A stretch of 64,000 nt of DNA from Oreocharis arfaki (Eukaryota > Chordata > Aves > Passeriformes > Paramythiidae): assembly GCA_013398015.1 (NCBI GenBank), contig VZRR01012887.1, positions 124,001 to 188,000 on the forward strand, in the 5' to 3' direction. Shown here in pieces: positions 9,471 through 16,705 of this stretch (within the stretch, counting starts at the first letter, position 1; each line of letters begins with the position of its first letter). Both the position numbers and the translations under genes were made by a program. The notes under the pieces are model-generated. The model was not told where the DNA came from. It did not search any database and saw only the letters and a program-made list of their open reading frames with translations.

Positions 9471-10182
9471 TGTCCTAGGTCGCAATGTAACCAAAAGCAT
9501 GTATTCTATTATCATCTTCACAAGCTGTTAAAGCAGGTGGGGTAGTGTTCACCTTGATAACTCCCTCTGGGAGCTATCTCTGTTTAATGGGCAATCAAGG
9601 ACCCTGCCGCATGATGTTGAAGAATTTTTGCAGGAGAACAGACACTGGGAATGCACAACCCAGCTTTCCCAGCATTGAATCAAGCTGAGTAAAGGATATA
9701 CTATCTTTGATAACACCACGAAAGAAAGAAAAGAAACAACCCAAGGATATGAGACAAGGATGTATTGACCACAGCACAGAAGAAATATAGTTTAGGAATT
9801 GCTGAAATAATAAGATAGTTCAGCAGCATGAAAGAAGTATAGTTTAGGAACTGCTGAAACAATAAGTTAGTTCAAAAAGATTGCTACATTATTCTGAACA
9901 AAGAAGATGCGAGATGCTGAAGTATGGTGAATAGTAGTCACAGCAAGTATCCAATCAGAAGTTTAGACACAGTATGCGAACAGTAGCAAGCATCCAATCA
10001 TCATACTACTTTTGACCGCACGATGTTCGAATCATCACGTATACAGAACTAAAAATGCTATACAGATGCATATTCTGTAATAATAAATGGCTTCACATGA
10101 TCATATTGATCGTTGCGTGTTGTCCCGTTATTTCGCCTCCGCAGCATGACTCATAGATAACTCGCTCCAGACTATCTCAGCA
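9471..10182 (+). mobile_element. 5' LTR of provirus, deleted and interrupted
   Basis: The pieces 9471-9614 and 10150-10179 align with the 3' LTR at 16133-16310. Between them sits a nested class II-type LTR. After GACTATCTC the copy jumps to AGCA and then the primer-binding site, so the counterpart of about 16311-16695 is missing. That missing part includes the TATA box and the R-U5 region seen in the 3' LTR. This 5' LTR could not drive a normal genomic transcript. Confidence 0.85.
9615..10143 (+). mobile_element. Nested class II-type solo LTR
   Basis: A 529-base LTR beginning TGTTGAAGAA and ending CGCCTCCGCA, flanked by GCATGA on both sides (9609-9614 and 10144-10149). The 6-bp duplication fits a class II (ERVK or beta-like) element. 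A polyadenylation signal AATAAA lies at 10082-10087, which sets the plus orientation. It contains imperfect internal duplications: TATAGTTTAGGAATTGCTGA and TATAGTTTAGGAACTGCTGA at about 9788 and 9839, and a repeated AGCAAG..ATCCAATCA word. It inserted into the 5' LTR after the provirus was in place. Confidence 0.9.
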
Positions 10183-10200
10183 TGGGCACCCAACACGGGG
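10183..10200 (+). other. Candidate primer-binding site
   Basis: TGGGCACCCAACACGGGG follows the end of the 5' LTR. It starts with TGG and has the CCCAAC..GGGG layout of retroviral primer-binding sites. I cannot name the tRNA with confidence. Its place directly after the LTR remnant supports the plus orientation of the provirus. Confidence 0.7.
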
Positions 10201-10261
10201 CACAAGGGTACTGAGAAAAATCAGAATTACAATTTCGTATTGTAGGAGCCACCTCTTTGCT

Positions 10262-10714
10262 ATGATTCTCAGCATGCTTACATGGGTCTTGTACTTAGCT
10301 CTCTATATTTTTCCACACATGGGGAACTACCTGCCAGTTGTAGTGCTCCTGTGTGGATCAGGGTATGACATAAAAATTGCTTTATTGGTGTATTATGTCT
10401 ACTGCATGATAAACTCTGAGGCAATGAACATAATTTGGAATATATACTCGATTTTATTTGCTTGTTCTAGTCTAGGCTGCTACATCTGGGGCCTCAGCAA
10501 TTGCACCCAGCCTCTGGAGGGAGGAGTAAAGAATGTTTTTTTCCAGCCTTTCAGGCCCGGCACAGCAGTTTTTGAAGATACTGAGTTCTCTCTGGATGTC
10601 AAGGATGGCATAAAATTCTTGTTGGTTCTGTTTTGTCTTCTCTGCATAACCTGCACTGTGTACACCATGCTTAGAAACAACTTAGAAACTTGGTGTGATG
10701 AAGCATCTTCCTGA
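10262..10714 (+). CDS. Intact pre-gag membrane-type ORF in provirus
   Basis: A 150-codon open frame that starts 60 bases after the primer-binding site, with a purine at -3 of the ATG and a second ATG at codon 5. I do not recognise a family. Hydrophobic stretches suggest four or five membrane segments: about residues 5-17, 22-31, 37-50, 57-78 and 115-136; the last one contains LLVLFCLLCITCTVYTML. Between the fourth and fifth lies a more polar part (about 79-114) with an N-C-T glycosylation-type site near residue 80. Cysteines are frequent in the last two segments. The frame ends at TGA 10712-10714, 17 bases past the ATG of gag (10698). It has no stop, while gag and pol have many. It may be a leader or accessory protein, or the N-terminal part of a longer gag cut off by a frameshift. 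Confidence 0.6.
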   Translation: MILSMLTWVLYLALYIFPHMGNYLPVVVLLCGSGYDIKIALLVYYVYCMINSEAMNIIWNIYSILFACSSLGCYIWGLSNCTQPLEGGVKNVFFQPFRPGTAVFEDTEFSLDVKDGIKFLLVLFCLLCITCTVYTMLRNNLETWCDEASS

Positions 10715-11886
10715 GGAGGAGGAAAAGAAAAGCAAAGCAACAGACACCATGTCTACGCTGCCTGTCACAGAGAAGAAAGGAACCAAAAGTAAAGCAACAG
10801 CATCCATGTCTACACAGACTGTCACGGAGGAGAAAGAAGCCAAAGGCACCATCAGCAACTCCACATGAACTGTCACCGAACCAGAACAGCCTAAACCAGT
10901 AGCAGTTGCTCCCATTCAGAAGAAGAAATCAAAGAAATCAGTCCACATAGTGACTGATGAGGATGCAGCAGGACCTTTGCACCCAGCAGAAGAGACAGAG
11001 TTCATCACTAGGTCGCTATCCCTGGGTGAGCTGTGTGACCTGCGGAGAGAATTCACCCACCAGGCAAACGAGTCCATCCTGGCTTGGCTTGGGATGCTGC
11101 AGCTAACGACACCATTCTGGACAGAAGTGAGGCCAGGCAACTGAGACCCCTGTCCCGGGATGTGGTCGTTGACCAGGGGATCGGGAGAACCCAAGAAACT
11201 CTCAGCCTCTGGCAGTGAGTGCTGACAAGTGCAAAGTACAGATACCTTTGTAAGGAAGACCTCCAGGTGCACCAAGGGAAGTGGAGCACAATGGAACAAG
11301 GTATCCGATGCCTGAGGGAATTGGCTGTGCTGGAGATCATTTTCTCGGAAGATTTCCTAAGAGCCCAGATGGTGTCCAGTGCACGTCACAGATGTGGTTG
11401 AGATTCAGACAGCTTGGACCAGAGATGTACTCCCGTTACCTGGCAATGCTGAAATGGAGGAAAGGCGAGGACAGGGTGGGCATCTTGGTCAGCAAACTAA
11501 GAATTTACAAGGACACTGTCACCTCCCTGTTTCGCACCCATGTCTCGTCCATGGAAAGAAGATTGGTTGAGCAAGTCCAGAGCTTGATTGAAGAGGGCCA
11601 TCAGAAACTGAGAAAGGAACTTCAGGAAGGAATTTACCATGTCTCGCCAGAACCAACAAGAGTCTCTGCCATGAGGAGCAGACATCCACCAGCCGAAGAG
11701 AGTAGATACACTCCACGAGGTAACCTTTGGTTTTTCCTTCAGGAGCATGGAGAAGACATGAGGAAGTGGGATAGGCAACCCACCTCCTCCCTAGCAGCCT
11801 GGGTACATGAACTGAGAAGAGAAACATCTACCTCAGGAAGCTCATCTAGGTTCAACACTGCTCTGATATAGGAATGATATAAGATC

Positions 11887-12588
11887 TGTCTTGGTTTGAA
11901 AGACAGGCATCTGCTAAGGAAGGCAGAAGCTCTCTTTGGAATGAAAGATGCAACTCTTTTCTTTCTGGATTATTATAGATTTGAAATTAAGGGGCTTTCA
12001 GGCAAGGATATGAGAAATAGGAATAACAGTTCTTTACTAATATATATATATATATAGATAGATAGATAGATAGATAAAAAAAAACAAAACAATTTACAAC
12101 NTAAAACAAAACAAAACAATTTACAACAATGACTCTGGCAGTTATAACGAAACAGCACAGTCACCCAGTGCAGCCTTCTCGGCTGCCAGGCACCTTCCCC
12201 TCCTGGTGCAGCGCTGGTCACAGCCGGCAGGGGCGCTGGTGGCTCCCGGTGAGCAGGGCGGGTGCGATAGTTCTGGTGAAACAGTAGTCTTGTGGAAAAA
12301 AGGGTCTGGTCTTCACCTGAAGGTTCAGTGATGTAGCTTCTTGTTCTCTGGAAGCCTAGCAGAGAAGGCTACTTTGTGCCTGAAAAACTTCTGATTATAT
12401 CCAGGTGGGAAACATGCAGTTCTTCTTCTCGGGTGGAGCATCTCACAATGGGGTGGTGAGTCCTTCGGCAAGGCACTGATGGGCCCATTAACAGAAGATA
12501 GTCCAGAGGGAGGAGGCAAGGAAACACTGCCCCACTTGGTTTCAACAGCTCACAAAGGTGGTAATAGAATACACTGCAGCCCAGGACA
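11887..12588 (-). mobile_element. Mosaic LTR inserted antisense in gag
   Basis: A 702-base element with TG...CA ends (TGTCTTGGTTTG to CCCAGGACA). The left part, to about 12270, matches the start of the LTR at 4242 (same GAAAGACAGG, AAATTAAGGGGCTTTC and CACAGCCGGCAGGGGCGCT blocks). The right part, about 12277-12588, matches the reverse complement of the proviral 3' LTR, including a minus-strand TATA-type box near 12394-12401. It is therefore an LTR pointing leftward and built from two families. Flanks AGATC and TAATA do not form a target duplication. The gag frame resumes right after it. Confidence 0.75.
12039..12076. repeat. (TA)n(GATA)n microsatellite
   Basis: An alternating TA run followed by repeated GATA units and an A tract, inside the antisense LTR. 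A single N at 12101 and a duplicated AAAACAAAACAATTTACAAC word follow. Confidence 0.85.
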
Positions 12589-12667
12589 TAATATGACTGA
12601 TTCTCTTGAAGGTACCTCAGGAGCATATTCACCGGAGGGGAGCAACGTGTACCATGACCAGGATTAG

Positions 12668-13050
12668 AGGGACCCTGCCTCTAGCCAGATAGGGGAAAGG
12701 GACAACCGAATCTATTGGACTGTGTGGATCCTATGGCCTGACACGTCTGACCCACAAAAATACATGGCTTTGGTTGACACCGGCGCTCAATGTACTCTGA
12801 TGCCATCAAGGTATGTGGGAGTGGAACCTGTTTCTATTTCTGGGGTGACAGGAGGATCCCAGCAGCTGACTGTACTGAAAGCTGAAGTGAGTTTAACTGG
12901 GAACGAGTGGCAGAAACACCCCATCATGACTGGTCCAGAGGCCCCGTGCATCCTCGGCATAGACTATCTCAGAAATGGGTATTTCAAAGACCCAAAAGGA
13001 CATCACTGGGCTTTTGGGATAGCTGCTCTAGAAGCTTCCTCTAGAAGGCA
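12668..13050 (+). pseudogene. Retroviral protease domain (pol)
   Basis: Open in the same frame as the end of gag, separated from it only by the TAG at 12665. The aspartic protease active site reads LVDTGAQCT (Asp codon at 12776) and the C-terminal motif ILGIDYL follows near 12955. The usual role is cleavage of the gag-pol polyprotein. The protease frame itself has no stop until after the domain; a frame change near 13050 separates it from the reverse transcriptase. Confidence 0.85.
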
Positions 13051-13052
13051 TC

Positions 13053-14000
13053 AGACGACTGAATACACTGCCTGGTCTCTCAGACCCCTCTGCTGTGGGA
13101 CTGCTGAGAGTTGAAGAACAACAGGTACTAATCACCAGAGCAGCAGTGCACTGTTGGCAATGCCACGCTGAAAGAGACTCTGTGGTCCCCATCCATAAGA
13201 TGATTCATGAGCTGGAGAGCCAAGGGGTGGTCAGCAAGGCCTGTTCACCCTTTAACAGTCCTATATGGCCAGTGCATAAGTCCAGCGGAGAATGAAGACT
13301 GACGGTGGATTACCGTGTCCTGAATGAAGTCACGCCACCACTGAGTGGTGCTGTACCAGGCATGCTGGAGCTTCAGTACGAGCTGGAGTCCAAGGCAGCA
13401 AAGTGGTATGCGACCATCGATATTGCAAATGCCTTTTTCTCCATTACACTTGCAGCAGGGTGCAGGCCTCAGTTTGCCTTCACCTGGAGAGGCATGCAGT
13501 ACACCTGGAACCGATTGCCCCAGGGGTGGAAGCACAGTCCCACCATTTGCCATGGACTGATCCAGACTGCACTGGAAAAGGGTGAGGCACCAGAACATCT
13601 GCAGCACATCGATGACGTAATTGTGTGGAGGAACACGGCAACGGAAGTATTTGAGACAGGAGAGAAGATCATCCAGATTCTCCTGAAAGCCAGCTTCACC
13701 ATCAAGAAGAGGAAAGTCAAGGGACCTGCCCAGGAGATCCAGTTCCTGGGAGTAAAGTGGCAAGATAGACGGCATCAGATTCCCACCTAGGTCATCAACA
13801 AGATCACTGCGGTGTCTCCACTGACCAACAAGAAGGAAACACAAGCTTTCCTAGGTGCCATAGGCTTTTGGAGAATGCACATTCCCAAGTACAGCCAGAT
13901 TGTGAGCCCTCTCTACCTGGTTACCCGCAAGAAGAATGATTTCCACTGCAGTCCTGAACAGCAATGAGCCTTCACCCAGATCAAGCAGGAAATCGCTCAT
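13053..14000 (+). pseudogene. Reverse transcriptase domain (pol)
   Basis: Fingers-palm sequence is clear: FNSPIWPVHKS, TVDYRVLNEV, the motif A ATIDIANAFFSI (Asp codon 13419), RLPQGWKHSP near 13510, and the catalytic core HIDDVIVW (His 13605, Asp codons 13611 and 13614). The residue before IDD is histidine, where the family usually has tyrosine. Stops in frame are TGA 13293, TAG 13788 and TGA 13965. A connection-like part (KKETQAFLGAIGFWRMHIP) follows the second stop. The role in a live element is copying of viral RNA into DNA; this copy is dead. Confidence 0.9.
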
Positions 14001-14980
14001 GTGGTAGCCCTTGGCCCAGTCAGGATGGGACCAGAGGTAAAGAATGTGCTCTACTATGCAGCCAGGAACAATGGATTGTCCTGGAGCCTTTGGCAGAAGG
14101 TGCCTGGTGAGACTCAGAGTCGACCACTGGGATTCTGGAGTCGAAGCTACAGAGGGTCCGAAGCCAACTACACTCCCACAGAAAGGAAATCTTGGCCACC
14201 TATGAAGGAGCTCAAGCTGCCTCAGAAGTAATTGGCACAGAAGTGCAGCTGCTTCTGGCACCCCGACTACCAGTGCTGGGGTGGATGTTCAGCGGAAAAG
14301 TTCCTTCCACGCATCACGCCACCAATGCCACATGGAGCAAATGGATCGCCCTCATCGCACAGCACGCCCGTATTGAAAACCCAAATCACCCTGGGATTCT
14401 GGAAATTATGACAAACTGGCCTGAAGGTGAGACTTCTGGATTATCTGAAGAAGAAGAAGAGGAGCAAGTGACACGAGCTGAGGAAGCCCCACCATATAAT
14501 GAGCTGCCTGAGACTGAAAGACAGTATGCCCTCTTCACTGATGGTTCCTGCTGAATTGTAGGTGTTAACTGGAAATGGAAAGCTGCAGTATGGAGCCCCA
14601 CACGACGAGTTGCACAAGCTACTGAGGGACAAGGTAGATTGAGTCAGGTTGCAGAGCTTAAAGCCATCCAGCTGGCTTTGGAGATTGCTGAATGAGAGAA
14701 GTGGCCGAGGCTCTGTCTCTACACTGACTCATGGATGGTAGCTAATGCTCTGTGGGGGTGGCTGGATCACTGGAGAAAGGCCAACTGGCAGAGCAGAGGG
14801 AAACCCATCTGGGCCGCTGACATTTGGCAGGACATCACTGCTTGAGTAGAGAGGCTGATCATGAAGGTTCGACACATGGATGTACATGTACCCAAGAGCT
14901 GGGCTGATGAAGAGCATCGCAACAACGAGCAGGTGGACCAAGCTGCCAAGGTGAAAGTATCACAGGTGGACCTGGACTGG
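14001..14980 (+). pseudogene. Connection and RNase H domain (pol)
   Basis: Begins with a tether region (PLGFWSRSYRGSEANYTPTE). A one-base change near 14180 moves the frame. An acidic linker with a run of glutamate codons (14447-14466) precedes RNase H. The active-site acidic residues are visible: ALFTDGS (Asp 14540), AELKAIQLAL (Glu 14654), LYTDSWMV (Asp 14726) and the late HMDVHVPK. Stops in frame: TGA 14552, TGA 14693 and TGA 14843. RNase H would degrade the RNA strand of the copying hybrid. Confidence 0.85.
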
Positions 14981-15191
14981 TAGCACACGGGAGAATTATT
15001 CCTAGCTCGTTGGGCCCATGATGCCCTTGGTCATCAGGGGAGAGATGCAACATACCGATGGGCCCGTGGCCGAGGGGTGGACCTTGCTATGGACAGCATC
15101 TCACAGATCATCCACAGTTGTGAGACCTGTGCTGCAATCAAACAGGCCAAGCGGGTGAAGCCTCTGTGGTACAGTGGACAATGGTCAGAGT
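14981..15191 (+). pseudogene. Integrase N-terminal domain (pol), cut by gap
   Basis: Opens with TAG 14981, then a zinc-binding domain: WAHDALGHQGRD (His codons 15017 and 15032) and SCETCAAIK (Cys codons 15119 and 15128), spaced as in retroviral integrases. The catalytic core is expected next but lies in the N run. Integrase would join the DNA copy to host DNA. Confidence 0.85.
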
Positions 15192-16132
15192 NNNNNNNNN
15201 NNNNNNNNNNNNNNNNNNNNNNNNNNNNNNNNNNNNNNNNNNNNNNNNNNNNNNNNNNNNNNNNNNNNNNNNNNNNNNNNNNNNNNNNNNNNNNNNNNNN
15301 NNNNNNNNNNNNNNNNNNNNNNNNNNNNNNNNNNNNNNNNNNNNNNNNNNNNNNNNNNNNNNNNNNNNNNNNNNNNNNNNNNNNNNNNNNNNNNNNNNNN
15401 NNNNNNNNNNNNNNNNNNNNNNNNNNNNNNNNNNNNNNNNNNNNNNNNNNNNNNNNNNNNNNNNNNNNNNNNNNNNNNNNNNNNNNNNNNNNNNNNNNNN
15501 NNNNNNNNNNNNNNNNNNNNNNNNNNNNNNNNNNNNNNNNNNNNNNNNNNNNNNNNNNNNNNNNNNNNNNNNNNNNNNNNNNNNNNNNNNNNNNNNNNNN
15601 NNNNNNNNNNNNNNNNNNNNNNNNNNNNNNNNNNNNNNNNNNNNNNNNNNNNNNNNNNNNNNNNNNNNNNNNNNNNNNNNNNNNNNNNNNNNNNNNNNNN
15701 NNNNNNNNNNNNNNNNNNNNNNNNNNNNNNNNNNNNNNNNNNNNNNNNNNNNNNNNNNNNNNNNNNNNNNNNNNNNNNNNNNNNNNNNNNNNNNNNNNNN
15801 NNNNNNNNNNNNNNNNNNNNNNNNNNNNNNNNNNNNNNNNNNNNNNNNNNNNNNNNNNNNNNNNNNNNNNNNNNNNNNNNNNNNNNNNNNNNNNNNNNNN
15901 NNNNNNNNNNNNNNNNNNNNNNNNNNNNNNNNNNNNNNNNNNNNNNNNNNNNNNNNNNNNNNNNNNNNNNNNNNNNNNNNNNNNNNNNNNNNNNNNNNNN
16001 NNNNNNNNNNNNNNNNNNNNNNNNNNNNNNNNNNNNNNNNNNNNNNNNNNNNNNNNNNNNNNNNNNNNNNNNNNNNNNNNNNNNNNNNNNNNNNNNNNNN
16101 NNNNNNNNNNNNNNNNNNNNNNNNNNNNNNNN
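15192..16132. other. Assembly gap (N run) inside provirus
   Basis: All N, 941 positions as given. It should hold the rest of integrase and the first few bases of the 3' LTR. Frames drawn across it are artefacts. Confidence 0.99.
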
Positions 16133-16700
16133 TAGGTTACAATGTGACCAAAAGCATGTATTCTATTATCATCTTCACAAACTGATAAAGCGGGTGGGGG
16201 AGTGTTCACCTTGACTCATCCCTGATAACTACCTCCGGGAGCTATCTCTGTCTAATGGGCAATCAAGGACCCTGCACAAGACTCATAGATAACGGGCTCT
16301 GGACTATCTCCTGTTAATGGGCCCATCAATGCCTTGCCTCATGACTCACCATTCCATTGTGAGATGCTCTGCCCAGGAGGAGGAACTGAGCGTTCCCATC
16401 TGTATATAATCAGAGGTTTGGAACAGCACAAACAGCCTTTTCCACTGGACTCCCAGAGGACAAGAAGCTACACCACTGGACCTCCAGGTGAAGAGCAGGC
16501 TCTTTTCTACAGGACCACTGCTTCAACAGGACCGCTTCATCCGGACTGCTACCAACACCCTGACTGACAGGGTGTCAGGTTGTATTCTGATTCTGTCAGT
16601 GGGTTTTTTTGTACTATTGCATTTATTTTATCTTATTTTTCCTATTACATTGTATTTCTGATATTGGAGTCTCTCATTGGTTTGCTTTCAAACCAGCACA
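16133..16700 (+). mobile_element. 3' LTR of provirus
   Basis: Matches 9471-9614 and 10150-10179 of the 5' LTR in the same orientation and ends TTTCAAACCAGCACA, followed by the target duplication CTGGA. It holds a TATA box (TATATAAT, 16403-16410), which gives the plus orientation, and a T-rich stretch near 16604-16660 in the presumed R-U5 part. The first few bases are lost in the gap. By eye about a dozen substitutions and one 12-base indel separate the comparable parts of the two LTRs. Confidence 0.9.
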
Positions 16701-16705
16701 CTGGA

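Larger units (their letters stand above)
10698..12667 (+). pseudogene. gag-like gene of ERVL-type provirus, broken
   Basis: Starts at ATG 10698, inside the end of the membrane-type frame. The N-terminal part is lysine- and glutamate-rich with a repeated TVTE/PVTE motif, then a basic KKKSKK stretch, then capsid-like sequence that includes RSLSLGELCDLRREF. Breaks seen: TGA at 10866; a frame change near 11092; TGA at 11216; another frame change near 11350; then an open stretch to 11871 containing GDHFL, RYTPRGNLWFFLQEHGEDM and DRQPTS; then an antisense LTR at 11887-12588. The C-terminal end resumes at about 12590 (LEGTSGAYSPEGSNVY) and stops at TAG 12665-12667. No zinc knuckle is visible. The protein would be the structural polyprotein of virus-like particles; this copy cannot make it whole. 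Confidence 0.8.
9471..16700 (+). mobile_element. ERVL-like provirus, defective
   Basis: A nearly whole endogenous retrovirus in the order 5' LTR, primer-binding site, membrane-type leader frame, gag, protease, reverse transcriptase, RNase H, integrase, gap, 3' LTR. Both LTRs point the same way and share the start TGTCCTAGG (5' copy) or CTAGG-like sequence at the gap edge (3' copy). Five bases, CTGGA, flank it exactly at 9466-9470 and 16701-16705. The 5-bp duplication and the pol type suggest a class III (ERVL-like) avian element. It is dead: 5' LTR partly deleted, gag and pol broken by stops and shifts, two foreign LTRs nested inside, and part of integrase in an assembly gap. The gap is about the size needed for the rest of integrase, leaving little room for env. 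Confidence 0.9.

Noticed and set aside
9471..10180. Reading the LTR pieces at 9471-10180 and 16133-16700 as inverted LTRs of a second element
   Set aside because: They resemble the reverse complement of the LTR at 11887, but the exact CTGGA flanks, the TATA box and the order of primer-binding site, gag and pol show that they are the proper plus-strand LTRs. The LTR at 11887 is the inverted one.
11882..12593. Target duplication for the LTR inside gag
   Set aside because: The flanks AGATC and TAATA do not match, and small shifts of the ends did not help.
15034..16214. Several long open frames across the second N run
   Set aside because: N positions cannot stop a frame. Only the short integrase part before the gap has real content.
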